Source: Termitomyces sp. T153
Lineage: Eukaryota; Basidiomycota; Agaricomycetes; Agaricales; Lyophyllaceae
Direction: 5' to 3'
Length of the DNA: 64,000 nucleotides
Assembly (NCBI GenBank): GCA_018296165.2
Contig: JACKQL020000187.1
Location: 1 to 64,000, forward strand
Positions 23,225 through 35,080 of the stretch are shown here, in pieces; the stretch's first letter is position 1, and every line of letters begins with the position of its first letter. Below the pieces are notes generated by a model, which ran no database searches, was not told where the DNA came from, and worked only from the letters and a program-made list of their open reading frames with translations. Made by a program: the position numbers and the translations under genes.

Positions 23225-23390
23225 GGCTCCTATCAAGGTCTTGCATTTTCCTAATTACCCCATTGTAATTATATATTTCATGAATCAATCCTTCTTTTTG
23301 TCTCTCACACTCTAATGTCTTTGTATACCATCACCCACATCAATGACAATATTAACTGGTCCCAATTTGCCCAGTTGTTCTCCCATGAAC
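23225..23390 (+). repeat. Direct repeat, copy 1 (mate at 23,700-23,870)
   Basis: About 170 bp, clearly homologous to 23,700-23,870 (CCTAATTACYYCATTGTAATT, then TGTCTTTGTATAYYRTCACCCAC). The two copies flank the second dispersed repeat (23,505-23,690). No coding potential of their own is seen. Confidence 0.65.
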
Positions 23391-23504
23391 TGACTGTGTA
23401 GGTAGTTGCCTTAAGTATTGTTTGGTAGAATTCTAGAGAACACATGTATGATGAAACAGGTGGCAAGTAGTGGGCTGTGTAGTTGGATCTGGACCACCCT
23501 GAGG

Positions 23505-23690
23505 AGTTATTCCTGCTACTTTGTAGTGGGTTTCTACCGTTCGAGAAAAAAAGCCCTCCTTTTTTCTCATCGCGTGGTTCCCACGCCATGTACTCCTTTT
23601 CTCCTATGACTTGTTGCGCTGCCTCGCACCCCCAGTTTCTTCAAGCTAGCTGTGTTTGACCACAAATACACTCATGTATTGTTTTTTCCA
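23505..23690 (+). repeat. Dispersed repeat, copy 2
   Basis: Mate of 20,665-20,850, with the same orientation and CG dinucleotides retained. Confidence 0.75.
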
Positions 23691-23869
23691 TCAACATCAC
23701 TTCTCTTACTTACAGACTCCTATCTAGGTCTCACATTCACCTAATTACTTCATTGTAATTAAATACTCACGAATCAATATCCCATTTGTCTACCACACTT
23801 TATGTCTTTGTATATTGTCACCCACCTTGATGACAAAATTACCTGGGTCCCCAATTTGCCTGGTTGTTC

Positions 23870-24600
23870 TCCTGTCTCCTTTTTGGATGGTGATCTAACA
23901 CTCATGGCCAGTTATTTGCATTGGGTAGTCCATTCTGGTGTTCTTTCCTTACATTCCCAAGTTTTCCATGATATATGGATAAATTGTCCTGTATCCAGCT
24001 CTACTTCCCTAGTTCTCCATTTTCATTCCAAATCTGCCAATGACCTCATTTATTTTGTCAATATGCTCTATGGATACTTAGAGTATGAAGTTAATAATTC
24101 TGTCACCCTTCATTCCAATTGACCCTCCCCAATTGACCTTTCCCAGTCCTTTCCTCTGTGACTAGAAGATGACAACAGCCCAGATAGGATCACTTCTGCA
24201 CATGGCCTCAAAGTTTGATTGTTTGCAGCTTGTGGATGCAGTGTACAGGCATGTGCAAGCAATCTATCCTGCTGAGTTGCATGCTTGGGATCATAGCCAA
24301 TATGATCCACTGGTCCATGTTACACTCACTCAAGGGTCCAAAATTGATCTCATTCCTATTGTTGCCTCTCACAGGTTGCATGGCTGTTTATCTACATTGT
24401 ACTATTATGTATGCAAACATTATATATTGGTATGTTTGCATTTCCCTCCTATGCCCTGGTTTATGCTGTATAAGACTGAAATCAAGCATGGAGTCTTACA
24501 AGAACCCAATGGCAAGATTGCTTTCTTGTCTTTTTTAGACCAGGTACAATATATCATCAGTTGTGAGGTGCTTTTAGCAGCAGAGTTCTATGTCTGGGGT
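23870..24600 (+). pseudogene. BTB/POZ-domain protein relic
   Basis: BTB domains mediate protein-protein contacts. The first frame (to 24,119) has the typical opening, DGDLTLMASYLHWVVHSGVL followed by SLHSQVFHDIW, then SANDLIYFVNMLYGYLEY. After stops, a second block at 24,169-24,400 continues as the alpha-helical part (IGSLLHMASKFDCLQLVDAV, AIYPAELHAWDHSQYDPLV). Stops and a frame change make it a pseudogene. CpG is absent. The upstream 23,700-23,870 repeat may have been its promoter region. Confidence 0.6.
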
Positions 24601-25011
24601 TGGTCCCAGCCATAAGTCAAATTTCTTCAGTATTGTCCTCCACAAATCTGCAATGATTTGTGAGTGACCATCAATGCACAGTTGTTTGACATCCCTCATT
24701 CTTCCCCTATCTGCAAAGTACAGGTTTTGAATGACTGGAATACTAAGTGGGACAAACATATTTGTTATTCTTGCCATATGCTTTGTAGGGTTGAGTGTAA
24801 GGGCAATATGCTGGTGGGCAAGCATGTGGAGTTGCTTGTTAAGCTGTGCTAATGTGGATATATTATGGATGCTAAGTTGTTTAAGGATGCAAATAAAGAC
24901 ATTTTTGGGTATGCTTGCTAATGTAGACAAGGAATCACAACAAATGTCTTGCACTGTTGGATTTGTATAGCTATTGTAGACCCAATAAAGAGTTGTTGGA
25001 CTTACATGCAT
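24574..25011 (-). CDS. Small F-box-like protein, possibly decayed
   Basis: An uninterrupted 145-codon minus-strand frame. Residues about 27-65 resemble an F-box: TLASIPKNVFICILKQLSIH then NISTLAQLNKQLHMLA. F-box proteins recruit substrates to SCF ubiquitin ligases. The remainder has no recognised repeat domain. It overlaps the end of the BTB relic on the other strand. CpG is absent, so this may be a surviving fragment of a longer gene rather than a working one. Confidence 0.45.
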   Translation of the reverse strand: MHVSPTTLYWVYNSYTNPTVQDICCDSLSTLASIPKNVFICILKQLSIHNISTLAQLNKQLHMLAHQHIALTLNPTKHMARITNMFVPLSIPVIQNLYFADRGRMRDVKQLCIDGHSQIIADLWRTILKKFDLWLGPTPDIELCC

Positions 25012-25112
25012 CTGACATTGTATAGTCAGATGGATGTGTTATGGTTTGAAAGATAGTTGTGAAATTGGCAAAGGTTTGTTGTAATTCATTTTAATCAAAG
25101 GGGGGGCTGCAA

Positions 25113-25538
25113 TGTGGCCAACAGGTTAACAATGTTAGATCATAGGGTCAGCCACAAAATCATGAGCTGACTGTGTAAAAAATTGCAGACAATATGCTTT
25201 AGTAAAGTTGTGGGGAACTATATGTACAAGGTAAGTGGTGAGTAGCAGGCTATGTGGTTGTATCTGAACCACTCTGAGTTGTTATGTATAACATCCATAT
25301 AATAGGATTTAATATATAATGGTTCTTACATCTGGTCTTGTGATGAACATGTGGTGTAAGGAAATTGTGACCCAGGTTCTTATCAGTAACCCCCATTATC
25401 TCATTTGTCATTTCACATACTTATGTAACCCTTGTCTACCTATATATATGACAAAGATGTGCTACAGTAACTAGTTTTTTGCAATCCTAGAACTTACCCC
25501 AGTTCACTCACAAGGCTCTAACTTTGTGTGACTCAACA
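25113..25538 (+). repeat. Possible solo LTR
   Basis: Begins TGTGGCC and ends CTCAACA. A purine run (AAAGGGGGGG) lies immediately upstream at 25,097-25,106, as at a 3' LTR boundary, and a TATATATA box lies near 25,440. No partner LTR or target duplication was identified. Confidence 0.4.
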
Positions 25539-26649
25539 TCTGCCCTATTTGGCAGCCTTGCATTATACATGGTCATTTTGGAAATAGACAAATTGACCTC
25601 CCTAGCTAGAGCTTCACTCACTTTAGAGACACAAGTTAGACAAATAGACCTCCCTAGCTAGAGCTCCACTCAATATGGGACACTGCCATCCCTTAATTTT
25701 CTACTGTGGTGTGGATACAGGCAGCCCTTGAACCTAGAGTGCTCAATGTCCAAGGCCAACCCAACCCGCTACCTTTGTGCTCTAGTTTACTTTTGATTCA
25801 TTTTCAAACCATTGTTTAATTCACTGTTTGGCTTATTCAGCTCCATATTCCAAATAGTATGTTGTATGTTGTATTACAGTCAATCATCTGACAAAATAAC
25901 TAAAACAATCAGGAATTTCTAGTCTATATCAGTGATGCCAAATAGACAGCTGCAGATGCCATTGAGGTGTCACAATCCTGGCTCTTGATGTGGCAGGCTG
26001 AAAGGCTGTCAGCCAAATTCTTGTTGTTTCAGTGTATTGCAAGATTCACAATTAAAAATGCCAAGGCCTGTCACCATGTGGGTCCATCATGTACAACATG
26101 TTCAAATCATCCATGGAATGATAGCAGTCAATGGTCAATCAATGGTTTTGTTGTTGGACCCACAGGTCTACACATTATAATTCCAATGGCTATGTTCATG
26201 TTAACATTCTTAAGGTCAATTTTTTCCTATATCAGGTCAAATTGCTTAAAAGCAGCTTTCTGCACAGGCTAATGGAATACTGCACTTGCTGATTTACAGA
26301 CCTTGTCAGCCATGGTGTTGAGAACACAGCATGATACAAACTTCCCTACAAACACCACCCATACAAATGGCAATACATCAACAACCACAGATGAACAAAA
26401 GCTTCTCTTTGGGATGCCTTCCTTCTCCAAATCAGTCTAAGCCTGGCTTGAGTTACAACACTTCTTTTGATCTACACACAATGAATTAGGAGCCAACAAG
26501 GACTTTCAAACTACATCCAAGGGCACTTGTTGACCTATGTCATTTGATATACATTTACACAACCAAGATGCACTGTTGTCATTGATCAGACCCAATTGTT
26601 GCTGGGCACTGTTATTGACATCCAGGACTATCTTATTTGGGCAGCACCT
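25539..26649. other. Gene-free CpG-depleted stretch
   Basis: A short two-copy direct repeat lies at about 25,582-25,676 (CCTCCCTAGCTAGAGCTYCACTCA). The 101-codon frame at 25,967-26,272 shows no known domain. Otherwise only degraded sequence is present. Confidence 0.45.
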
Positions 26650-27739
26650 GATGTGGACACAGCACAAGTTTGTACAACTCACATGACTTCATCACATAGG
26701 ATCTAGCCCCAAGATCTAGAATGATGTAGCCTTTGCATGAGATTTTAGCAACCACAAGACTACTGGATCATGAGCTTCATCATGTGGAGTCTAGCCTCTT
26801 GATCTAGAATGATAAGGCTGAGACCTTCCTTAGCAAAAATTGCTAGCAACATTACCTGGAAACAACAATACCTCCTCTCAAAAATGGATATATTAAAAGC
26901 CATGTGACTTCTTACTTATCATTTTTTTGTCTTGCTTACAAACATACCTGAATGGCATCTACATTTTATATATTGATGTTAGGTATGCTATTGTATTGTT
27001 ACTGACATTTATGATTCATTTTTCTTGACATTGCATATGATTACTTGGTCACTGTACTGACATCCAGTATGTATCATGAATACTTTGGCAGATGCCATTG
27101 TTGGCAGCAACTAATATTTCCTTCCTAAATACTATACCTACAAACAGTATGAATACTGCCTGTACATAGAGACAAAAGGCAACAAACCAACAGAGTATTG
27201 TTCCCCTCATCAGCTCTCAACTTACCAGCTTCAGATTTCTCATTGCTCTCCCTCTTCATTGTTAATGACTTAGCAACAAGTCTTGATGACCTCATACTTG
27301 ATCTAGCATGGGTGCCAACTGCAGGTGCTCTTAGTGTTATTATGACTTAGCAATGCTAGCAACTGTGGGTAGCAACTAGTTTGCATTCATCCCCCAGTTT
27401 ACATTGACTTCACTCATTCCTGTTCCTCCAACCCCCTTTCTATTGCCTAATTTCCTTCCTTAGCAACTTATCCTAGTGATTCTTTTATCTCTATCCTTTC
27501 TCTTTCTATTACCTAGCAACCCAGCAACCTTTTGTTGCTATCTAGTGATTTAGGCTAGCATTAGCAACATTTTCTCACTTGGCTCCTCCATCTCCCATAC
27601 CACTTATTAGCTCTTGCTTCCTGGGATGGTTGCTGACTCACCCCTATTACTTCCTATTGCCAGCTACCCTATCTAGTTGCCAGTGATTAGGCATTCTTTT
27701 GGTTTCCTGCATGGCAGCTAGGCAGCATAGGAGCACATC
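26650..27739 (+). repeat. 1-kb LTR family, copy in plus orientation
   Basis: The reverse complement aligns along its length with 41,898-42,933 and 56,450-57,520. Shared landmarks are the terminal GGAGCACATC (here 27,730-27,739) and a TATA-like region followed by ACTGCCTGTACATAGAG near 27,145-27,170. CpG is lost. It lies next to the family A kinase relic. Confidence 0.7.
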
Positions 27740-29850
27740 ATCATACCCTGATCTACCTCCCAGAAATGAGGACTTTCCCAAACCCAAAGTTCTCAAACTG
27801 AGTAACAGACAATTCCAAACAAGTAAGATCAATAACAAAGCTGATGTCCAGCAGGCTTACAACATTGTTGTTGCCAGACACTGTGCAGTTGTCACAGGAA
27901 CACTCAAGTTCAAGCTGACAGAGTGGCACTGCTCATCTTTATGATGGAATAAAGTTTGCTAATTGGCTGTACCTGAAGGACTCACCATGGCTCAGGGTTG
28001 GAGATGATGACACTTATACACTTACTACTTGCAAAGAAAATATTCTCCAACAAATACCAGTAATTGCAATATGAGAATTCAAGAATTTGAACTTTGATTC
28101 TCCTGGAAAACTGGTGGGAAAAGGAAATGCAGAACAAATATTCCACAAGGTTGCCAAATGGTTTCTTGGATAATTTGTTCCTTTGGAAGGAGTGCAACAA
28201 AGGCAAGCAATGTCCCATAGTCTACCCTAATGTTGGTATTACTGCTGTTTGCATGGGTATCAATGTGGATGTCCCTTCTTGTTTGTATGTGCAAAAGGTC
28301 CAGCTCCAGGAAGGAACCCAGAATCAAAGGTCAGCCCAATGAATTCTTTAGCAGGGAAGTACTTTCTCTGAAATTCCTTACTGTAAGAGAGGCTTGATCA
28401 GACACAGTCATTGGCAGAGGCAGTTGCCAATGATGTTACTTTTCTTGTGATCCAGGCCAGAAATACTGAGATTATTGGTATAAGAAATTGAATTAATCAG
28501 ACTCTTTTTCTATTGATATCTTGGAAATTTCTTCTTGTAGACATCCTTACTAAAAGCTACACACTGGATTGTATATTGCTGCAATCTGTGATGCTGAAGG
28601 TCATGCATGTAGGATCTCTGTTGGCAAAGAACCTGAGATGTGGACTATGAGATCTTGTATTGATGAGGTATATCAAGAAAATTATACTAGTTTCAAGAAT
28701 AAAGAAGTGGAACCACCCATCTGACATGATTGTCTGGTATTGAAGCTAATCACAATTCACAAGAGTTTAGGTTGTAACTGAAAGACTCTTGAAGCATGCC
28801 CAGACTTGAACATGGCTCAATATCTTACCAGATCTTTGTGTAATTGCAACCTTGGCATATTGGCCATATACTTCAAATTTATACCAGCATATGGAGCAGC
28901 TGACAATATTTTCACAAGTGGTACCTGAACTTCATCTCAAATCCAAGTCAATCCATATTGACACACCTTTCACCCAAGGGTTAACAATATCCAGTTGACA
29001 TTGAGTCAATGTATATGGCTTCACTAAGTTCACAAGTATCATTGTCAGATGGATTCACAAATGTTGAGGTTGTCACCAACACATTCTTCCAATTGTATGC
29101 CATGAGCTCTTTTCATGGAGTTAATGTTTGTTAAGTGAAACTCAAGATACCTGAAGTGAAATATCACAATAGCTTCAAAGATTCAGACAAGCCACAGATC
29201 ATTCTCAAGAGTGCTATTGGTGCCAAGGACATGTTACATCTAGAGAAAGAGTTTGAAACTTATTGAGTGCTTGAAAGCAAGGGTATTGCCTGTCTTCCAT
29301 CAATCTATGGTTTCTTTGTCTTGTTGGACTTTGCAAATCCATCAACATCTTGTGCTGCTCTCCTGCTAGAAAACAGGGGTCCTTCACTATCATACATCAG
29401 ATCTACTCTGACAGAACAATTTTGCATACATTTGGCTGAGAGGTAAACCTTTGAAGTTAATTGTTTGACATCATGCTTTTGAACTTATGTTCTTTCAATT
29501 AGGGTGATTTTCAATCTTATCCTGAGTCAAATTCATGATGCTGGTTACCTCCACAGAAATTTGATGTCAGAATGTGTATTGCTAGACTACAGCTATCCTG
29601 GATGCTGGGACATATCCATAGTGGGATTTGGATATGCAATTTTATCATCCTCTGGTATTTCTGAAGCATTTTTTGAGACAAAAACAAAAGAAGAGAAGGA
29701 GAACTTGAAGTACCTCTCAAGTCCAGCTGGTCAAAAGGCACAGTTCACAGAAAGAGAAGCACAACACATGGCTAGAAAGATGGCCAGAGAGTCAAATAGA
29801 AAGGTGCAAGAGTGCCTATTGGGGAAGAAGACACTTTATCCCAAGCACTG
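27740..29850 (+). pseudogene. Kinase-like protein, family A, second copy, decayed
   Basis: Homologous to 6.1-8.15 kb: the EFKNLNFD block recurs near 28,077-28,100, and KPQIILKSAIGAKDMLHLE near 29,190-29,250 matches KPWIILKNAFTAEDIFLLE. Unlike the first copy it keeps the C-lobe (29,504-29,851: SQIHDAGYLHRNLMSECVL, then DISIVGFGYAI). The catalytic loop reads HRN rather than HRD and the DFG site reads GFG. Many stops and frameshifts are present and CpG is absent. Confidence 0.6.
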
Positions 29851-30076
29851 ACTGGAAGGTGGCATAGAGCTTAATATAAGGCTTATTACAAGCATAATTA
29901 CATTTCTTTTACTTGTTTGATCTCTTTGCCTTACTTGTCACAATTATGTCTTTTTATTGCAGTAATGTTTGCTTGTGTATATATTATAATTCCTCTATTC
30001 CAATAGTGCTCTATCCTACTGCCAAAACTTCAAACATTTGTTCTAGCAGAGAATAGGGACAAAGTATGAGTTCATG

Positions 30077-30945
30077 TCAAAGGAGAAGATGAATGCCTCT
30101 CTTGCAATCAATAGTAGTCTCAGTCAGATGAACCAGGTTCAGATTCCTTGGTCTCATAGAAGAGATTGTCTCATACAATCCAGAGAGCAGTGCCATGAAA
30201 TCTTGGTACTTGCATTCTCTAGAGCTTGGGTCAGCCTGTAGATTAGCATGATCAAAATCAATAATGAAGGGATTTCCTTCATGATTGATAGTCAAATTTT
30301 CCAATTGCAAATTGCAGTGGTGGACACCAGCATTGTGGGTGGATTTTAGTGCATCCAAAAGGCCTTTTCTAAGAATGGAAAACTCTCAAAGTGTTGTGTT
30401 ATATTGTGTTCCTTACTTCTCTGACTCTCTCAGTGTGAGCCACATGGCTTTATCAGGAAGTCTACATTCCTAAAGTGATTGACTGGTATGTTCCATGACA
30501 AGGGCCAATGCCTCACTCTCAGGATCTTTGAATAGACCAAAGACATGGAGGACTCCTCAAGCATCAGCAGACATCAAATGATTATAAATGCAAAACTCAT
30601 GTCACAGCCTCTTTCTCTGTACACTGCACATCATCAAAGACAAGCTTTATGACAGCATTTGTGAGAGAGATTGTGTTTCCATCAGTTTTGAGCAGGTCAA
30701 TTGTGGCTGCATGTGTATCACCTGTTGCACTATATGTGAGTTTGAAGGTAATGGTGATACAAAAATAATCCATAGGTCCAAATGTTGATCTGGCTGGGGC
30801 CCCTGGTTCAACAAGATGTTGAAATGCAGATGGCATTGGAGAGTTGTAGGTATCATGTTGAATATGCAGCAACATCAGAATGCAATTGGTAAGACTGTTA
30901 CACATGGCCTGGACAGTGGAATTCTTAGTAAATGTCATCACACCA
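30077..30945 (-). pseudogene. Kinase-like protein, family B, second copy, decayed
   Basis: Homologous to the 14.45-15.27 kb copy. The N-lobe is at 30,597-30,941 (DYFCITITFKLTYSATGDTH, then a DLLKTDGNTISL block) and the C-lobe at 30,077-30,358 (STHNAGVHHCNLQLENLTIN, IIDFDHANLQ). The catalytic HRD of the first copy reads HCN here. At the base level CGCGAT became TGCAAT, i.e. both CpGs decayed. Stops lie between the two blocks. It is convergent with the family A relic. Confidence 0.65.
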
Positions 30946-31294
30946 TTTTAGCACATACCTCAAAGTTATTTCAATGTTTTAACTGTTGAGCCTTCTCCAG
31001 AGCAACATTTTCACTATTATCCATCTCTATGCTTTCAATATGTATGATGAGTATGAACATGTCTTGCAAGGAGGAAGGAAAAAATCAAAATCTTACATGT
31101 TGTAATATAGAGATAGTGAGTTGATCATCATCACTATCTTGTTTCTTCCTGACTGGAAGAGTAACTTGAGGCCAGCCTTGATTAACTTCCCTCCAAGACA
31201 TCTTGGTCCATCCTCCTGATTTGAGAATGTTCTTGATCTTATTTTCAACACTTCTTGCACCTGCTAGTTGGTCTTGATTTTTGTAGAATGTACA

Positions 31295-31512
31295 TTTCAT
31301 CAAACAGCACATAGAGACATACACCTGTAGTGTGTCCCACATTACAGTGGAGCACACTTTGGATTGTATCCTGTGTCACTGGTAGAGTCTGCTACTCCAT
31401 AGCTTTCATCAAACAGCACATAGAGATGTACACATGTAGTGTGTCCTACATTACAGTGGAGCACACTTTGGATTGTATCCTGTGTCACTGGCAGAGTCTG
31501 CTACTCCATAGC
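31295..31512. repeat. 109-bp tandem duplication
   Basis: Copies 31,295-31,403 and 31,404-31,512 are nearly identical. No coding function is seen. Flanking DNA from 30,946 to 31,294 and from 31,513 to 32,429 holds no recognisable gene. Confidence 0.85.
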
Positions 31513-32429
31513 ATAATCCCCACAATATAGCATGTTATACAGGTGCTGTGGAGACCATACATTGTGCCATACTATACATATCCAGCAGAGTCCTTTGACC
31601 AGGATCTGGAGCTGCTAATCACTATCAGGTCCATTTCAATTACATGTAATAGTGACCAGCCCTGCTCAACACTAAAATCTGCTGGTGTCAGCAGACTGGC
31701 AGTGGATCTGGTCATCAGCCATTTCTCATGACCAGCTGCTGCTGCTTGTGATGAAATCTGCCCTCAGGAATGTATCTGCCTAGTGCCATCAGAAAGCTGC
31801 TGAGAAGATGGGGGGTGGCCAAAGCTGGTACCACTACTGGCAACAAGCTACTTAAATGAAAAGTGATATGAAGATTTATTTTAACTGCAGAAATAACAAT
31901 CAAGGAACAGTAGAAATACAGCATTATGCCAGTTGAACAAAATCAATGAAGAACACATCATATTGGTCATAGTTTTTTTAGATGCTTGGGAATGCATCAG
32001 AATTCTTTATAGAGGATCAGAATTCTTTGGAAGGCATCAATCTTCTTTGGCAGCCATCAAAATCTCATCAAAGCATCAAATTCAACCTTCTTTGGCAGCC
32101 ATATTGCTTTTGGACAGTACATGTAAATCAACAGATGCATGTGACTCTAATTTTCAAATTCTTAACTTTTGAGTCCTCTTTTGCTCACCAGCTGCCACTC
32201 ATCTGCTCATTACTGTCTGCTATGCTATGTCTCCATCCACTGAGGCTCTTTTCCAACAGCTCTAAGACACTGAGAACCCTGTGTTGGTCTCTGCTCTGAG
32301 AGGAGACTTGTCAGATCTCCAGGGTAGGGTTAAACAATTGCTAAGCAACCCTATTTGTAGGATAATAATATGCCACACTCACAGATGGTGTTGAAGAAAT
32401 CTTTGTGGAAGCAAATTTCCTAGGCCAAG

Positions 32430-34180
32430 GACAAACAACTTGTCCTGGAGGCAAGGAAAAGCTTTTTTAATGAGGCCCTCCAAATTTTATCAGGCAAGCT
32501 GTCAGGTGCAAAGGCAATTGAGGAGTTGAAAGAGAAGGCAGGGGTGTATTTCAAGGAGTCACAGGCAAGGAAGGAAACCCAGGAGGTCAACAAGGGCCAG
32601 GCAGCAGGAGGAGTGGCAGGTCTGTGTTTAACATTGAATCCCTCACCTTCAGAAATGTTTAAACAGATTTCAGCAATTGATCTGCTGATGGTTGCAGTGG
32701 ATCTAGTAATACCAGTGAGTCCAGTGTCCACAGTGGCTCCAGTGTTCCCAGTGGGTCCCTCATCAAAACCTGGTAGAGTATTGATGTTAAGTCTGTCATC
32801 ACTAGCAGAGCCAGTCCCAGCCTGACCCTGGCTGATTAAAAAAGCTAGTGAAGCACAGATTATCCAATGAGAATGGAGGAAATACACTGCCCAAATTCCA
32901 CCTCATAGTTCTCCCCCACCCAGCCAGTCTGAGTATCAATCTGTTGCCTCAGACAAAGACAACAAGAATGACTCAAATGATGACAACAATCATTCCAATG
33001 CTGAGGAATGTCAGTGGGGGGAGATCACACCATTAATGAGGTTAGGAAAGTACCTCATAACAGCACCTCCTTGCACAGGGGCATGGCCTGACCCCCCTTG
33101 CCAATACTATCAAAAGAAGGGGCTCCAATGTATCAAGACAAAGGGAGGAACCTCATGCAATGCCTGCTGGCTTGTCCTCAAGAAAACATGCAGTCTCACA
33201 AGGGATTACAAGGAAGAGGTCTGGAGAAACAAGGGCAAGCTATTTCATCAATGAAAGAATCAAGGTTGTATTGGAAGAGATGAGGTCAGGGTTTGTGCTA
33301 GCTGAGGAGATGAGGTTTACAGAGATGGAGAAGATGCTCTGGTAGTACAATACAATGCTGCAAGTGCTCAACAAGCACATGGACATCATTGACATGAGTG
33401 TTGTGGCATGACATCTGACCTCAACAGGACAAAGCAAACTATTGAGGCTCATACTGGGCATCTCATGCAGAACAAAGTCAACATTGTTGTGCTCTAGGGC
33501 ATGGTGAACAACCTTCAAAATCAGCTTCAAATCTCCTCTCCCCCTATCCAACCAGCCTCCAGCACCAGCAGCCTTCCACCTGCACCAGCTTCTACTCTGG
33601 CACCCATTGCTGAGGCAGAAGAGCCCAACTATGGCAAGGCTGCCCAGCCCAAGGAGGATGAGAGCAAGATAGACCATGCCACCACTGTAGCCACTGCTGT
33701 TGATCAGTCCACCTTTGCTAATGACTCTGCTCTCATCAGTGACCCTGTTGCTATTGTGACCAATTTCAGTATTCTTAGCAGGTCTGCTACCAAATCTGTT
33801 GACTGCACTGGGCCCACTGCCAGTGTCACTAACTTGGCCACTGCCACTGACTCTGTCACTCCCACTGGGCCTGCTGCCAGCATCACCAACTTCACCATTG
33901 CCACTGGACCAGCAGCCAGCAATGAATCCACTGTGCCCACTAATGTTGAATCTGTTTTGGCCAGTCCCATTACTGCAATTGGGCAATTGATGGATGTGGG
34001 TATGCTAGGCCCAGCACCACCTCATGCTCCAGATGAGATTGTGCCATGATGTGGCCACAGCACCTCCTAAGCCACATGACCCCCCACCAAACATACACAG
34101 TCCTCCAGTCATCTAGCAGGTAAGAGAAAGGCCAATGAACATGCTGAGGAAGCAGTAGCCAAGAAGATGAAGGAAGCATG
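32430..34180 (+). pseudogene. Cys-motif protein relic with S/T/A-rich tail
   Basis: Pieces in series suggest one decayed basidiomycete protein. An N-terminal charged segment (FFNEALQILSGKLSGAKAIE, KEKAGVYFKESQARKETQEV) is followed by an acidic stretch and then a cysteine cluster near 33,099-33,192: CQYYQKKGLQC, TSCNACWLVLKKTCS. Next come a helical segment (EEMRFTEMEKMLW) and a 182-codon block at 33,501-34,049 rich in Ser/Thr/Ala/Pro, with degenerate repeats such as GPAASITNFTIATGPAAS. A final KRKANEHAEEAVAKKMKEA near 34,120-34,180 looks like a nuclear localisation tail. The cluster spacing resembles that of the gene at 57.7 kb. CpG is absent and stops separate the parts. Confidence 0.5.
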
Positions 34181-34415
34181 AAGAGGATGAGGGCCACTGG
34201 ACTTTCTTGACATTTTTTGGACTTTTTTGATACATTCTGGCCTTGTTATTACATTGTTATATTTTGTAATACCCAATGATAATGTATATACAATGTCTTG
34301 ACTCAGATTTAAGTGCCCAACATGACAGATTTGTGGTTAGAGTAATGTTCTGACTAGCAATCAAAATCTTCATTAGCTTTGTGACCCTTCATCCAAGAGA
34401 GTAACAATGGCAATG

Positions 34416-34942
34416 TGGTCTACTGGTACTGTGTTGTTACTTTGTATCAATGTTATGTGGCAGCTGCAGGTTTGACTCCTATAACTGCCAATGTTAACCT
34501 CACTTGCAGTTTTGACCATGGTACTTCATTGACACTTTGTACTTTTACATCACATGTCTAATACTGCATTGTTACTGAACCAAATACAGCTGTCTGCTGT
34601 AGTGGAATTGTGTTTGAAGCTTGTTAGCCTTCCATCCCCAGTGACCTCTGGGTTTGACCCCCAGTGTTTGCATTATTGATCATATTCCATGATACTTTTT
34701 CATCACATGTCTATGGTCTAGTGGAAATGGCTTTCAAACTTTGAAGTCTTCCATCAGTCTGATCAATGTATTGTGTTGGTTGCAAGTTTGACTCCTGTAG
34801 CTGGCAATGTCCATGCAGATATGGTGTAAATTTTTAACAAACAATCATTTTCAATTGCATGTGTGTAACACCTCCTCTAGTGTAGTGGAATCCCCATTGA
34901 AGCTTTGAAGCTTTCCATACCAGCAGGTTTTGGGTTTTACCC
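34416..34942 (+). repeat. Array of four tRNA-like (SINE-like) units
   Basis: Four units each have a pol III A-box-like and B-box-like pair. A/B positions: 34,416-34,426 (TGGTCTACTGG) with 34,469-34,479 (GGTTTGACTCC); 34,595-34,605 (TGCTGTAGTGG) with 34,651-34,661 (GGTTTGACCCC); 34,714-34,724 (TGGTCTAGTGG) with 34,785-34,795 (AGTTTGACTCC); 34,878-34,888 with 34,932-34,942 (GGGTTTTACCC). The B-box consensus GGTTCGANNCC has lost its CG to TG in most units. Spacing within units is about 50-75 nt. None folds obviously into a functional tRNA, so tRNA-derived repeats are favoured. Confidence 0.55.
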
Positions 34943-35080
34943 TCTGTCCTTGCATTGTCTATCATGTTCTGTGCCAATTTTTTTTATTTTTGTTTGGCAC
35001 CTGCAAAGTCTTTTTTTTGGAACCTTATTGGAGCTAATGAGCATTTCTGGAATAACAATATGCTACAAGTAGACAGGCTG

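Larger units (their letters stand above)
21207..23250 (-). mobile_element. Ty1/copia retrotransposon, 5'-truncated
   Basis: Minus-strand order is linker (22,796-23,250), reverse transcriptase, RNase H, LTR. Gag, protease and integrase are missing. CpG is largely gone internally. Confidence 0.85.

Noticed and set aside
31295..31512. Tandem direct repeats considered as a CRISPR-like array
   Set aside because: There are only two contiguous copies with no spacers, in a eukaryotic genome.
33240..33986. 248-codon minus-strand frame, Gly/Ser-rich
   Set aside because: It is the complement of the Ser/Thr/Ala repeat region of the plus-strand relic and contains no domain.
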